Source of the DNA: Neoarius graeffei
Taxonomy: Eukaryota; Chordata; Actinopteri; Siluriformes; Ariidae
DNA length: 64,000 nt
Assembly (NCBI RefSeq): GCF_027579695.1
Contig: NC_083574.1
Span: 58,843,559-58,907,558 of the forward strand
Reading direction: 5' to 3'
The notes under the pieces were generated by a model. It saw only the letters and a program-made list of their open reading frames with translations, made no database searches and was not told the DNA's origin. Position numbers and translations under genes: made by a program. The first letter of the stretch is position 1. Each line of letters opens with the position of its first letter. Positions 1-12,030 of the stretch are shown piece after piece.

Positions 1-47
1 TTTCAAATCATCACTATACTACCATCATCAGCACATACACCCCAAGA

Positions 48-1417
48 ATGACATACCCTGATGAGGTGAAAGAAGGATTTTATGAAAGTTTGTTGAATAT
101 AATAAGATCCGTACCTCCCAAAGACAAACTTATTCTTCTTGGCAACTTCAATGCAAGAGTAGGCCAGGACAATGACATCTGGGGAAAAGTTCTCAGTCAT
201 CATGGTGTAGGAAAGGAAAACTCAAATGGATTACTCCTCCTGAATTTATGTGCCATGAATGAACTCGTAATCACAAACACCATCTTTCAACAAAAGGATT
301 CCCTGAAAACAATCCTAGATCACGCCACTGGCACATGCTGGATTATGCTATTGTCAGACAGAGGGACCTGGCAGATATCCATCTAACTCAAGCAGTATGT
401 ACATCTACCATGTGGTCTGACCATCGGCGAGTTAAAGTTACATCTGCACTTTGCATTCCCACGAAGGCCCACCACAGACCACCAGCCAAGGTACTTCACC
501 TGGACGTCGATAAGCTGAAGGTTGAAGAAAACCGAGATCGGCTTCAACAGGCCTTCAAGTCTGAACTGGAAGCCATAGTAGCAGAAGAAGATGATGAATC
601 TGTTGATGTTGAAAGGGTATGGAATGACCTGAAAGAGAGAGTCAGCAAGGCTGCTGTTGCAGCAATAGGACACAAGCGACTAAACCACAGGGATTGGTTT
701 GATGATAATGATCTGCAGATTCATGACATTCTATTCAATCTACATCAGAAGCATCTAGACTGGATATCAGACAAGCTAAACCAGGCAAAGAAGGATAGCT
801 ATCAACAAGTTAAATCTGCAGCGCAAGCTAAAATCAGGAAGATGAAAGAGGAGTGGTGGGCTGAAAAGGCCAAAAAGATGCAGATAGCTGCAAACAAGAA
901 CAACCTGTGTACTTTTTATCAAGAACTGAAAGCTATCTATGGACCAAGTTTCAATGGTGTGTCGGCCAGTCATAGCTCTGATGGGCGTACCCTTCTTATG
1001 GACCCCTCACTTATCATAAAAAGGTGGGCTGAACACCTTGAACAACTGCTTAATTGTCCAACCACCATGGCAGATGCAGTGATTGAGGCTGTGCCATGCA
1101 GACCACTGCTTGAAAGTCTGATCCTGCCAATCCAGCTTAATGAGGTTCTAAAGGTCATCGGTGAACTGAAAAACAGTAAAGCACCTCGAGCAAACTCTTT
1201 CCCACCTGAGATTTTCAAGTATGGTGGCTCCAATCTGGCTGAAAGGCTTCATCACTTATACTCAATCATCTGGCAGGTGGAATCAGCCCCTCAGGACTTC
1301 AAAGATGCTAAGATTATCCACCTGTACAAGAGGAAAGGGGAACATGCCGTTTGTGACAATCACAGAGGTATCTCTCTGTTGTGTATTGCTGGCAAGGTCT
1401 TAGCAGGCATCTTGTAG
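48..1417 (+). pseudogene. LINE ORF2 remnant: endonuclease and N-terminal RT
   Basis: This is a remnant of a LINE polyprotein that nicks target DNA and reverse-transcribes its own RNA. The first frame (48-386) holds an endonuclease/exonuclease/phosphatase-type GNFNARVG motif, where the family normally has Asp in GDFNA. The frame then shifts near 335. The second frame (335-1417) carries the SDHR endonuclease end, a basic linker and the RT fingers motifs NSKAPRANSFPPEIF and CDNHRGISLL. It stops at 1415-1417, well before any catalytic YADD box. The frameshift, the stop and the missing palm show it is dead. Confidence 0.8.
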
Positions 1418-2285
1418 TCAGAAGAGCCTTTGTCTTGGCAGAAGAGGCTAATCCTGAAACTCAATGTGGATACAGGGAGAATCGCAGCTGTAGGGGAGCT
1501 GCCATGCCATAGTCATAGTAATCTTCCCCCTTTCACTGTACAGCATTGAACACACCAATCCCTGTACTCAATGTCCCCTGTTCTATCTCTGCCCATTCTT
1601 CTGACTCCCTGTAATGGTATTGGATACAGCGATGATACCGGATACCAAATACAGTGACGTCACGACTGTGCTTAAAACCTGCGGCAAAATCGAAATTCCT
1701 TCTCTCTGGCGGTGGGTTTCCACGCGTGAAAAAGACGCCATTGCATCTGTGCTACAGAAGAACAAAGGACAAAGAACGAGCTATTGATACCGGACCTTTA
1801 GCCAAAGTTCAATGTATTTGATCTTCGCATAGTTGCAATAATAACTGAACCGGTTAGTTACTGCAGCCCACGCAGTATTTTAAAGAGAAAAAGCGACTGG
1901 ATCCCTTTTCCCTTTTACAACGTCAATGAACTACAAACAAGATTCCTTCCAGATCATTGGATGACCGACGGGACACCAAATATCTTCAGCTGATGAGCTG
2001 TAAAAGTGAAAGGAACAGAACTGTTTTCTCCCTGGACCTGCGCTCCGCGCTGTCTTCAGATAACAGACCGCGCACTCTCAGTCGCCAAACAAGAGTGATC
2101 TCAAGTAAGGCTGGCATCTGGGCAATTGTTAGTCTTAGTTGTGGCTAGTTAATGTGAAGAGTGTTGTTTATTTGAGTTAATTTATGGTTTAAATGTACAC
2201 ATTTTGATTCACATGAAAGTTGGTCTTAGACCGCATGTTGTTTGATTTACTTTGTTTACTATCTGTATTTAGTTAGATCGTGCAT

Positions 2286-2286
<1 letters not shown>

Positions 2287-2321
<35 letters not shown>
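2287..2321. repeat. (CT)n microsatellite
   Basis: About 17 uninterrupted CT dinucleotides inside the unidentified insertion. Confidence 0.95.
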
Positions 2322-2324
<3 letters not shown>

Positions 2325-2535
2325 CTCTTTTTAACTCCCTCCATCGCAATACACTCCTCAACTTTGGGATTTCAGGAGTAGCTAAGGGTTGAGTAGAAGT
2401 TGGGTTTAAGGCCTAGCCGAGATTAGTTTTTAAACTACAGATCCTTTGTCTCTGTCTCTCCCTCGTGCGCTCTCCTTGTTGCCCATCCCCCTTTAGGCGA
2501 GGCCTAGCACAAGGCTCGCGCCTTCCATTCACATA

Positions 2536-2545
2536 CTCACACACA

Positions 2546-2578
<33 letters not shown>
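2536..2578. repeat. (CA)n microsatellite
   Basis: A CA dinucleotide array with one AT interruption, just before the LINE homology resumes. Confidence 0.95.
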
Positions 2579-2584
2579 TCTTCT

Positions 2585-3235
2585 TCAACGTTTGGTCGTC
2601 TTGCTTCGAGACTCTGGAACACTCGTGACATATCTCTAACAACAAAAGTGTCTGTCTATCAGGCGGCTGTTCTGACAGTGTTGCTATATGGCTGTGAAAC
2701 GTGGACAGTATATCGACATCATGTAAAACAGCTTGATGCATTTCATATGCGTTGATTGCAAAGGATTGCCGGAATATCTTGGCAGGATTGTGTACCTAAC
2801 TCTGAAGTCCTGTCTTGCTGCCACATACACAGAATAGAGGCCTACATTATGGAAGCAAGACTTTGATGGGCAGGACATGTTGTTCGGATGGGTGAAGAAA
2901 GACTACCATGTGCTCTTTTATATGGTGAACTGTCCGATGGTGTGCGCCCAGTCAGTGCTCCTAAGAAGTGTTTTAAGGTCCTTCTGAAGAGTTCGCTGAC
3001 CAAATGTGGCATATCGGACTTTGAAGTATTTGCCCAGAATGGAGTCCGGTTGAGAACAGCAGTGAAGGCTGGCGTGGCTAGTTTTGAGGAGAGTCAAATT
3101 GAAGTACTGAAGGAGTGTTGTCGCTGTTGAAAGGAACGAATATCAGCACCTGGAAGTTATCCTTGTGATAAATGTCCACGAATCTGTGGATCGGCAATTA
3201 GACTTGTGAGCCATCGCAGGGCTCATGACTGCAAA
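2585..3235 (+). pseudogene. LINE ORF2 C-terminal remnant with C2H2 finger
   Basis: Broken frames read through LINE C-terminal motifs: VYQAAVLTVLLYGCETWTVY near 2652-2711, then WAGHVVRMGEERLPCALLYG near 2867-2925. A C-x2-C...H-x4-H zinc finger follows at 3164-3226, the usual last feature of some LINE ORF2 proteins. Stop codons at 2753, 2863 and 3128 break the frame. An A-rich tail follows at 3304-3317. It belongs with the block at 1-1500 and is a dead copy. Confidence 0.75.
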
Positions 3236-3317
3236 GGAGACCGATGATATGCTGCTGCTGAACATGGATCTGTCACTTGTGACAGCCAAACCAACACACA
3301 CACAATAAAAAAAAAAA

Positions 3318-3388
3318 ATTCGCACCTTTAAAGTGGTAGGCATGTTGTGTAAATCAAATGGTGCTAACCCTGCAAAATTAGCTCATGT
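3318..3388. repeat. Short Tc1-type terminal repeat fragment
   Basis: The first 50 or so bases closely match sequence at about 40405-40465, including the string gtggtaggcatgttgtgtaa. There it sits in the 3' end of a Tc1-like remnant. This is a second, orphan copy. Confidence 0.5.
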
Positions 3389-3894
3389 TTAAAGCAGATA
3401 CACAGAACCTTTATTTTTAAATAAATTTCTGAGTGGACAGTATCTCCATCCTTGACTTTTGTATGGTGCATAAATGGGAATATAAAAAATATTTTTTGAG
3501 AGTTAAAATCAACCGCAAAGTTAGCATTTGAGCTGCCCCGCTGAGCTAGCCATGCTTGAGTGCGTGATGTCACTACGGTAACTGGTTTTAAGGCTAAGGC
3601 CTTTGACAGCTATAGACCAAAGTCATATAAATAAATTTATGATGAAAGTAAGAAATACCGTTACCGACTTGCTCAAATAAGACTGATTTGACTTCACTGA
3701 TTGTGGGATGACTTCATTGATTGTGGGTTGACTCTCACAGGATAGGTGTTATAACTTATGCAACATGCATCCATTTTCACTGATAAAACGTAAAAGGCTA
3801 ATTAAATAATCAGATGAACTGAGACAATCACATTCTGAAGCAAATTAAATAATCTTATACTGGTAACTTAAACACACAATACAAGTTACATGTA

Positions 3895-4203
3895 TGTTGT
3901 ATCTGACCAGGTGGGTGGAGCACAGAAGCACGGCAGGCTAGAACTGAGTTCACAAAAACTCTTTTTATTCTTAGCTTTTCAGCTTTCCACACTCTCCCAG
4001 CCACACACGCACACACACAAGTGTTCTGGTTGGGGAGAGAGCTCCCTTTCTCTGCTCTCTCTCTCCTTTTAAAGGGCGCGGTCACTGGGGAAGACACACA
4101 AAGACAGGTTAATTCCCATCAGGTGCAATGATTCCACCACTTACCTTCCCTGACTCCGCCCTCCATTCACAGACCAACGCTTGGCCACGCCCCCGCTGTC
4201 ACA
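3895..4203 (-). repeat. Gypsy 3' LTR
   Basis: A 309-bp direct repeat partner of 15570-15878, with roughly ten visible differences. It begins TG and ends CA when read on the plus strand. On the minus strand it lies downstream of RNase H and a purine-rich tract (about 4205-4220). Confidence 0.9.
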
Positions 4204-5445
4204 TACCCCCACCACCCAACTCAGGCCAGGGAGACGTCTGGCCTGTAGCCGATTCCCCCCCCCCCCCTTGACGGGAGAGGAAATCCGCCACGACCATCTG
4301 TGCCCCTGGCCTGTGGACCACCTCAAACTTAAACGGCTGGACTGCCAGATACCAACGGGTGATCCGCGCGTTGGCATCCTTCATGCGGTGGAGCCACTAC
4401 AGGGGCGTGTGGTCCGAACAGAGGGTGAAAGGGTGACCCAGCAGGTAGTAGCAGAGGGCGAGGACTGCCCACTTGATGGCGAGGCACTCCTTTTCGATTG
4501 TGCTGTACCTGCCCTCATGCACCGACAGCTTCTGGCTGATGTACAGCACTGGACGGTCCTCCCCCTCCACCTCCTAGGACAGAACAGCCCCCAACCCTCT
4601 GTCCAACACATCCATCTGCAAAATAAAGGGGAGAAAAAAGTCAGGGGAGTGTAACAGTGGCCCCCCCCACACAGTGCAGCCTTTACCTCCGAGAAAGCCT
4701 GCTGGCATTGCTCCATCCACTGGACCGGATCTGGTGCCCCCTTTTTAGTGAGATCAGTCAGCGGGCTGGTGACGTCCGAATAATTAGGTATAAACCTACG
4801 ATAGTAGCCAGCCAGCCCCAGGAACTGTCTCACCCCCTTTTTGGTCTTGGGCCTCGGGCAGGCCGCAATCGCTGCCATCTTATTAATTTGGGGACGCACC
4901 TGACCATTGCCGAAGTGGAAACCCAGATGCCATACTTCCACCCACCCAATCGCACACTTCTTCGGGTTGGCTGTGAGACCTGCTCGCCTCAGCGACCTAA
5001 GGAAGGCCCTTAGGTGTTCCAAGTGCCGCGGCCAGTCATTACTGTAAATAATAATGTCGTCCAAGTAGGCAGCTGCATAGGTGGCGTGGGGGCAGAGGAC
5101 CCTATCCATAAGCCGCTGGAATGTAGCGGGCGCCCCAAACAGCCCAAAAGGAAGTGTGACAAACTGGTGTAAGCCAAACGGTGTGGAAAAGGCCATTTTC
5201 TCTTGGGATAGCGGAGTCAAGGGGATCTGTCAATATCCCTTTTTCAAATCCAGTGTCGAATAAAACCGAGCCGTGCCTAGTCGATTGAACAACTTGTCAA
5301 TACGAGGCATTGGGTACGCGTCAAATTTAGACACCGCGTTGACTTTTCTATAATCCACACAGAACCGGACTGACCTGCTCCAGTCACTGTGGGACTCCTC
5401 AACAATGCCCATTTCGAGCATGGCCTCAGGTTCTTCCAGAACCAC
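4199..5445 (-). pseudogene. Gypsy reverse transcriptase and RNase H remnant
   Basis: Reads leftward. RT motifs are FCVDYRKVNAVS and STLDLKKGY in 5445-5230, then TPFGLHQFVTLPFGL and the catalytic box YLDDIIIY in 5220-4700. The RNase H end (RWYLAVQPFKFEVVHRPG) is in another frame at 4199-4384. Defects include loss of the usual block between SDW and VRFCVDY, a TGA where KGYWQIPL normally has Trp (near 5230), and a frameshift inside RNase H. The 3' LTR starts right after it, so no integrase can lie downstream. That placement is the evidence for the unusual gene order. Confidence 0.85.
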
Positions 5446-6345
5446 CTTTTTTTGTGTGTTTGGGCAATCTGTAAGGGTGGCTGCGCACTACTACCCCCGG
5501 GGGTGTCTCAATGTGGTGTTCTATGAGGTGGGTGTGGCCAGGCAGTGGCGAGAATACGTCAGAAAATTCTGTTTGCATTCTGTGGAGAATGCAAAATTCT
5601 GTGGAGAGGTGGTCTCCATAGGGGACCGGAGCGGTGGGCGATGTAAATTTTCTTTTTTGAACCTCCGGCCCCAGCTCCGCCTTCTCCAGAACCACTGACA
5701 CCAATGCCACGGGGACCTCCTCGTTCCAAAGTTTTAGTAGATTGAGGTGGTAAATCTGTAACGCCCCACCCCTGTCCGTTCGCCTCACCTCATAGTCGAC
5801 GTCCCCGACTCGCTGTGTGACCTCAAAGGGTCCTTGCCACCTGGCGATCAATTTGGAGCTCGACGTGGGCAACAACACGAGTACTTTATCTCCTGGTGTG
5901 ATTTCCCTAAGGCGCGTGCCCCTGTCGTACAGACAGACTTGACGTTCTTGGCCCTGGCGCAAATTCTCCTGGGTTAGGTGCGTGAGTGTGTGGAGTTTGG
6001 CGCGTAGGTCGATAATGTATTGAATTTCGTTTTTACTGGTCGAAGGTCCCTCCTCCAAATTTTCCCGTAGCACATCCAGAATGCCACGCGGCTTACGCCC
6101 GTATAATAATTCGAATGGGGAGAACCCCATGGAGGCTTGTGGGACCTCTCGCACTGCGAATAACAGGGGCTCGAGCCATTTATCCCAGTTGCATGCATCT
6201 TCGCTTACAAATTTTCTAATTATGTTTTTGAGGGTGCGATTAAACTGTTTGACTAAGCCATCCGTTTGTGGGTGATAAACGCTGGTGCGGATAAGCTTAA
6301 TTCCTAGTAACCCATACAGTTCGCGCAGTGTGCGTGACATAAACG
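5426..6345 (-). pseudogene. Gypsy integrase, C-terminal half
   Basis: This continues the integrase cut by the BEL insertion at 6346-13462. It begins in the catalytic core and carries VYHPQTDGLVKQFNRTLK. The usual DDE glutamate in GLVERFN is Lys here, so strand transfer would be lost. FSPFELLYGRKPRG and a C-terminal DKVLVLLPT...WQGPFEV chromo/SH3-like region follow, and the frame then runs into the spacer before RT. Its pairing with 13463-14412 is supported by the exact 5-bp target duplication of the BEL element. Confidence 0.85.
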
Positions 6346-6350
6346 TAGTG

Positions 6351-6978
6351 TGTACAGAAGCCCATCTGATATCCTTTTATGTTATGCCAATTATTCAGTT
6401 TCCTATTTTAGTCAGGCAGTTAATTGGCCACCCTTTAGACTTTAGGACCCTTTTAGGCCCCCTTTTGCATTTGTCAGTAGCAGAAGGCAAGGTCAAGGTG
6501 GTAACAGCAGTTGGATCATGTCTGCAGTCTTTCATAGATGTTTCATAGTTTTGTGTGCGTGCATCTACTGGTGAGTGCCTTTATTAATATTAAAAATTTG
6601 TTGGGTGTTTAAACTGCACCAGTTATGTATGAGTCTTGTAAGTACCAAATTAATCTGGTTTTGTCAAATTGATATTGATTGGTAATTCTTGCTGTGTCAT
6701 GCTAGCTAGCTAGTACTGTTACATGTAGTCAGTAATTATTACTATGATGGTAAAGAAAATTGTATCCCTTCCTTTATTTCAGAACCACACACATGCACAG
6801 AGACAATGTTTATTTGATAGAAAGAAGAATTTATTCATGTGTGTTGTGGGTGTAAAGATAAATAAAGAAGACCTTTGCTTGGAAATACTTCTTCCTCATC
6901 ATTATTCTGATCGGACAACCTGTAGAGCTTGCTAACGGATTAGTAGCCAGAATTCATTTTACCTACACATATTTTACA
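6351..6978 (+). repeat. BEL 5' LTR
   Basis: A 628-bp direct repeat of 12830-13457 that starts TGTACA and ends TTTTACA. It should contain the promoter, but I assign no specific element within it. Confidence 0.95.
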
Positions 6979-6996
6979 TGGTCCTTTGAGCCGGAT
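6979..6996 (+). other. BEL primer-binding site, tRNA-Tyr type
   Basis: TGGTCCTTTGAGCCGGAT directly abuts the 5' LTR. It matches the complement of the 3' end of eukaryotic tRNA-Tyr including CCA, with about two mismatches. The tRNA assignment is from known tRNA 3' sequences, not a search. Confidence 0.7.
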
Positions 6997-7019
6997 ATAG
7001 CAAGTTCTATAGCTAACCA

Positions 7020-7718
7020 ATGTCGAAGCAAGCAGAAGACGAAGCCAGTCACTCAGCTGACACTCATCAGTCACCCACAACACAAGAAGCACTTCAAGCT
7101 GAGAGCGCACATACTCCAGAGCTGAGGAGGCATGTATATCAACTCGCTGAAGAGAATGCTGTGCTGAGACGCTATATAGAGGAGATGGAGGAGCAACAGA
7201 GGTCTCGGCGCATGAGACATGAATATCACTCACTCCCAACGCATCGAGCTTCATGCTCTAGATCAAGCTCGCCGCTGTCACAGGAAGGGGAGACGCTTCA
7301 AAGAGATCATCAGGATCCATGTCCTCCAAAACCTGTAGCTGAATCGGCAGCCACTGAGAGCAAGCAACAGCATGCACTAAAAGGAGATGATATTGATGAG
7401 CTCACTAGTGGTCTTGACAGGTTACTACGCCATCACGGGCCATCAATCAGAGACCACTCAAGCCGAAACCCAAGCCGCTACCCTCAGTCACCTCCTCGCC
7501 GTAGCCACTACTCACCTACAGGCCCTCGTCATGACTCAACCTGGGGTATGTCACAACGCTTCCGTAGATCATTCTATGTGCAATATCATCATAGCCCACC
7601 TGCTGAGGGCTATACCAGGCAGTATAGATATAACTCTGAGAGGGGCTATGACTCAGGTTGGCATTATGGTTCTCGATACCTTGAGCCATCGTACTCACCT
7701 CCTCACTCACTCACATAG
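7020..7718 (+). pseudogene. BEL gag, N-terminal part
   Basis: The ATG at 7020 lies 24 bp after the primer site. The 232-residue frame begins with a charged region and a probable coiled coil (RHVYQLAEENAVLRRYIEEM, about residues 38-57), then an Arg/Ser/Tyr-rich stretch. It ends at 7718 in low-complexity Tyr-Ser-Pro repeats, and the same protein continues in the +1 frame of 7387-10224. A small indel in the repeat tract near 7700 is the simplest explanation; programmed frameshifting is possible but I see no slippery site. Confidence 0.75.
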
Positions 7719-10224
7719 CTCTCAGCGCCAGCCATCCTACTCACCTCGGCATCATAGCTCTGGGCATCACCAGCCATCCTACTCACCTCAGTCTCAAAGC
7801 TCTCGCTCATCTCGATGCTCCTCACCACCACGTCCTGTAGAGACAGAGCTTTTCTATCGAGGTCCAAAGGCAAAGATCCCTGACTTCCAGCATGAAGATC
7901 CACGTGAGTTCAATAGGCTCAAAGTTGCTCTAGACAACCTCCTTCCCCCAGATGCAATGGAGCAATTTAAATTTCACATTTTAACGGATCACCTGAAGCT
8001 GGAGGACGCGTTGCTAGTTGCTGATTCTTACAGTAATAGCCGTTACCCCTACTCTGATACAATGGACGCTCTGACTGAGTTATATGGGCAACCACATCAA
8101 CTTGCACTTCAGCGTATCTCAAAGCTAATGGAGGAGCCAAATGTCAAGATGGGCGACACCAAGGCATTCAAGCGATTTGCGCTCAAAGTGCGAGCATTAG
8201 TAGGTATGTTAGACCAGCTTGGCCATGCTGGGGATACAGAGCTACGATGTGGATCTCATGTTTCCCGTATATTAGGGAAGTTGCCTTATGATTTAAGAGC
8301 GAACTTCAGGAGGTTTGTGGATCCCAAGAGGACTCCCATTCCCACTCTACTTGACCTGGCAAAATGGCTGGAATATGAAGTGAAGATTCAAGTGGATAAT
8401 TTACGGTCAACTGTTGAGCCTAGTAAGGAATGTCAGGGCCCCAAGGAGCAACGCAAAGACCGCAAGTCACAGCCTAAGCCAACGACTATTCTTCACAGCA
8501 CAGAGCAGGACAGTTCCCTGTCTGAACCACAGTCGAGTAGTTCAGACCAGCTTAAGGAAAAGCCAAAGAAATTCTGTCCCTTCTGTAACACCACAAAGCA
8601 CTATCTGAACCAGTGTGCCAACTTCCAAATCCTTACTAAGGAACAAATTGAGAAGTGTATCCGGTGCAATCAGAGGTGCTGGAAGTGCGGGTGTGAACAT
8701 TTAAGTGCAGAGTGTACTCTTAAGCCTAAGTGCAAGAAATGTGACAAGTGGGATTTAGAGATCCTTCATGAAGTGAATGTGGGGAGTAATAGTAAGACGA
8801 CTACTTCTGTGAAGAACACGATTGGGTTAACGGAGAATTTCAAACCAACTAGCTCTACTGCTCAAACCCTCTATGTAGACAGACCTGCTGGCAGTAGTAA
8901 GGTGCTACTAAAGATGAGCCGAGTCATCTTAAGGAATGGTGACAACTCATTAGACACGTATGCACTGCTAGATGATGGCTCTGGGCATACCATTTTGCTG
9001 GGTGAGGCAGCACAGCAACTTGGTCTTCGAGGTACACCTGAAGAACTGTCTTTACATACAGTACACCAAGAGATGCATGTCATCAAGGGAGCCACAGTGT
9101 CATTCTCAGTGTCACCTGCTCACCAACCTGGGAAGATGTTCCTCATTCAAAGGGCATTTACAGCTAAAGAGCTCGGTTTGACATCTCATACTTACCCAAT
9201 TGCTGCACTCAAGAAGTCATATTGGCACCTGAAGAATGTGCCTCTACAGCCCATTGACTGTGCGCAGCCCTTACTCCTTATAGGATCAGACCATCCACAT
9301 CTCATCATACCAACGGAGCTTGTGCGTCTTGGTCTGCCGGGAGGGCCTGCCGCCATTAAGACCCAGCTGGGATGGTCACTCCAGGGGCCTTCTAAGCTCA
9401 TGAAGCATAGCCTCACCACTCAGCAATGCCTTCTAACATCCATCACCTCGAGCAACTCTGAGTTACTACAACACGTCGAGAAGTTGTGGCAATTGGATAC
9501 TTTGCCCTATCGTAGTGAGAAATTCGTGACGTGCTCAAGACAGGATGTAAAGGCCATCCAAATCCTCGAGGAGAAGACCATCAGAGTGGAGGTAGACGGA
9601 GTTTTGCGGTACGCCACACCACTGTTGTGGAAAACTGATCTACCTCCGTTGCTTGCTCCAAAGGAAGCTGTGATGGCCCACCTGCGTGGTACAGAGAAGA
9701 GGCTTGCTGCTGATCCAGACAAGGCTGCCACCTACAACCGAGAGATCAGCAAGCTAGTCGAGGCAGGCTATGTGAGCAAGATCCCACTGGAGGAAGCAAC
9801 CAACAGTCCTGGGTGGTATATCCCCCATCATATGATCCACCATAATGGGAAGAACAGAATCGTCTTTAACTGCTCCTTCATTCATAGAGGCATCAGCTTG
9901 AACGATTATCTTCTCCCTGGACCTGTGCTGGGTGCCACTCTGCTTGGGGTTCTCCTCCGCTTCCGGGAACATGCCTTTGCAATCAGTTCTGATATAAAGG
10001 GCATGTTTCACCAAGTCCGCCTCCTCCCAGAGGACCAGCCACTGTTGAGGTTCCTGTGGGGAGAAATGCGAAGGAATGACCCCCCAGATGTCTACCAGTG
10101 GCAAGTCCTGCCATTTGGAACAACCTCGAGCCCCTGCTGTGCCACTTTTGCTCTCCAAAAGCATGTGGTGGACCACACTGAAGATGGAGACAAACTGCGC
10201 ACATCAGTGGAACAGTGTTTTTAG
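7700..10224 (+). pseudogene. BEL gag-pol: capsid, zinc knuckles, protease and RT
   Basis: An open frame, 7387-10224 at its widest. After the SYSPRHHSS repeats it shows a capsid-like region (KIPDFQHEDPREFNRLKVAL), Cys-rich knuckles (CPFCNTTKHYLNQC, then CWKCGCEHLSAEC), an aspartic protease site (ALLDDGSGHTILL) and RT (NRIVFNCSF, SSDIKGMFHQVRL, LPFGTTSSPCCA). It stops at 10222-10224 with TAG exactly where the catalytic YVDD-type tyrosine belongs. The next residues are VDN, not VDD, so the RT active site is broken at two positions. Confidence 0.88.
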
Positions 10225-12030
10225 GTAGACAATTGTCTACAGAGTCTGCAGTCAGCTCAAGAGGCTAGAGATCTTGTCGACAAACTGCACCATCTCCTGG
10301 CCGAAGGTGGATTTGGCCTGAGACAATGGAGCAGTAACTGCCCAAGCATTATCAGCCATTTGCCCTCAGAGAGTAGGTCTGAAAGTGCTGAACTCTGGCT
10401 CACCCAGGATGCGAGTGACCCAGAAGAACGCACCCTCGGCTTGATTTGGCACTGCCAATCAGACACCTTAGGCTTCAAGCATGGGTAGCTTGAGCTTGGC
10501 ACACAGCCTACAATGTGCAGTATCTATAGCATCCTTGCCAGGCAGTACGATCCACTCGGATTCATTGTGCCTTTTACCACCAGAGCCAAGGTCATAGTGC
10601 AGAAGCTCTGGGATTGGAAGCGCAAATGGGATGTCCCCAACCTACCTCCTGATCTTTTACAAGAATGGCACTCCTGCATAGAGGAACTTCCCCAGCTATC
10701 GTGTCTTACTGTGCCAAGGTGCTACACCACCCCTGAGCTGGACATCAACACCTGCAGACATAGTGTCCACATATTCTGCGATGCTTCTGAAAAGGCATAT
10801 GGCTCGGTAGCATATCTTCACACAGAAGACACCAGTGGATGTGCTCAAGTCGCCTTTGTTGCTGCCTACTCAAGAGTGGCCCCCAAATGGCAATTGTCAA
10901 TCCCAAGGCTGGAGCTGTCTGCTGCTTTAACAGGTGCCCAACTGGCATCAGTTCTGAAGAGAGAGTTAACTCTGAATGCCCACCATTACATCTACTGGAC
11001 AGATTCTATGACAGTACTTACCTGGCTGCAATCAGAATCCTGCAAGTTCAAAGTTTTCGTGGGAAACCGGACTGCCGAAATTCAGGAGCTAACCGACTCA
11101 GGGACATGGCGCTACGTAGACTCGCAAAGAAATCCTGCAGACAACATCACAAGGGGAAAGACCCTGTCTCAGCTGACTGATGATAGTCGATGGCTTCAAG
11201 GCCCAGCCTTCCTCTGGCAACCGGAGACCTCCTGGCCTGAGTGACCACCTGAGTGCATACCGAACATTCCAGAGGAGCTGCGGAAGCAAGCCTTTTGTGG
11301 AGTCACAGCAGTCCATAGTGGTCCACTGTGGATTGATGCAAGTCAATACAGTACATTTCAGGAACTCCTGGAGGCTGTAGCCCGTTCAGCACACGGGGCG
11401 GCTTCAGATCCCAGCAGCTTGTCAGCCGATGACTTCAGGAATGCTGAGCTGGATATTCTTTGCCAAGTCCAGGCAGAGTGCTTCCAAGACGATCTGATTC
11501 AGCTTCAATCTGGAAAACCATTAGCGTCAACCAGTAGATTAGCCACACTGGCCCCTGAATTCGATTCCAGCACCCGGTTAATACACGTTGGAGGCCGCCT
11601 ACGTAGATGTGATGATATAAGTCAAGACACTCAACATCCAGTTGTCCTCGACCCCACTCATCACATCACAAGGCTGATCATCCAACGGTATGACGAGGAG
11701 CTGCATCACCCTGGGCCAGAGCGAGTCTTCACCGAAGTCAGGCGACGCTTCTGGATCCTGAGAGGTAGACAAGCAATCCGTAAGTTCCAGTACAAATGCC
11801 CTGAATGCCGCAAGTGGCGTGGCACACCAGACATTCCACAGATGGCCGACTTGCCTCCCTCCAGCCTAAGGCTCTACAAGCCCGCCTTTCATTCAACTGG
11901 AATAGATTGCTTTGGCCCTTTCCAGATCCGAGTGGGAAGGCGTAATGAAAAGCGCTGGGGCATCTTGTACAAGTGTCTTACCACCAAGGCCGTCTATATA
12001 GATCTCCAGTCAAGCATAGACTCTCATTCC
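10225..12030 (+). pseudogene. BEL pol continuation: RT thumb, RNase H and integrase N-terminus
   Basis: Same frame as the upstream gag-pol, with in-frame TAG at 10486-10488 and TGA at 11242-11244. Visible blocks are QYDPLGFIVPFTTRAK (Pao RT/RNase H junction), FCDASEKAYG and WTDSMTVLTWLQ (RNase H), and an integrase zinc-binding region (HHPGPERVFTEVRRRFWI...CPECRKW). The first catalytic-core aspartate is in STGIDCFGPF. Homology leaves this frame near 12030. The nonsense codons match single substitutions, so decay seems recent. Confidence 0.85.

Larger units (their letters stand above)
1500..2585. other. Unidentified insertion inside the LINE
   Basis: LINE homology ends near 1490, after a CGYRENRSC block, and resumes near 2585 with FGRLASRLW. 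The roughly 1.1 kb between has no convincing coding frame. It contains a (CT)n tract at 2287-2321 and a (CA)n tract at 2536-2578. I could not find clear terminal repeats or a target duplication. It may be a solo LTR or another repeat that replaced the RT core. Confidence 0.5.
1..3312 (+). mobile_element. Decayed non-LTR retrotransposon, interrupted
   Basis: Two collinear blocks look like one LINE. Positions 1-1500 carry the endonuclease and the start of the reverse transcriptase. About 2585-3312 carry the ORF2 C-terminal part, a terminal C2H2 finger and an A-rich tail ending near 3317. The RT core between them is missing and replaced by unrelated sequence. The 5' end lies outside the window. 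Clade is uncertain: the C-terminal finger and the endonuclease plus reverse transcriptase layout fit several vertebrate non-LTR clades. Confidence 0.8.

Noticed and set aside
2413..2631. 72-residue minus-strand frame rich in Cys and Val
   Set aside because: It is a translation of the (CA)n microsatellite.
4181..4654. 157-residue plus-strand frame
   Set aside because: Opposite strand of gypsy RNase H; low-complexity composition.
7700..7830. Programmed frameshift between BEL gag frames
   Set aside because: No slippery heptamer or stem is evident; a repeat-tract indel is simpler, though not excluded.
9754..10176. 140-residue minus-strand frame opposite the BEL RT
   Set aside because: It mirrors the conserved RT coding strand and shows no protein motifs of its own.
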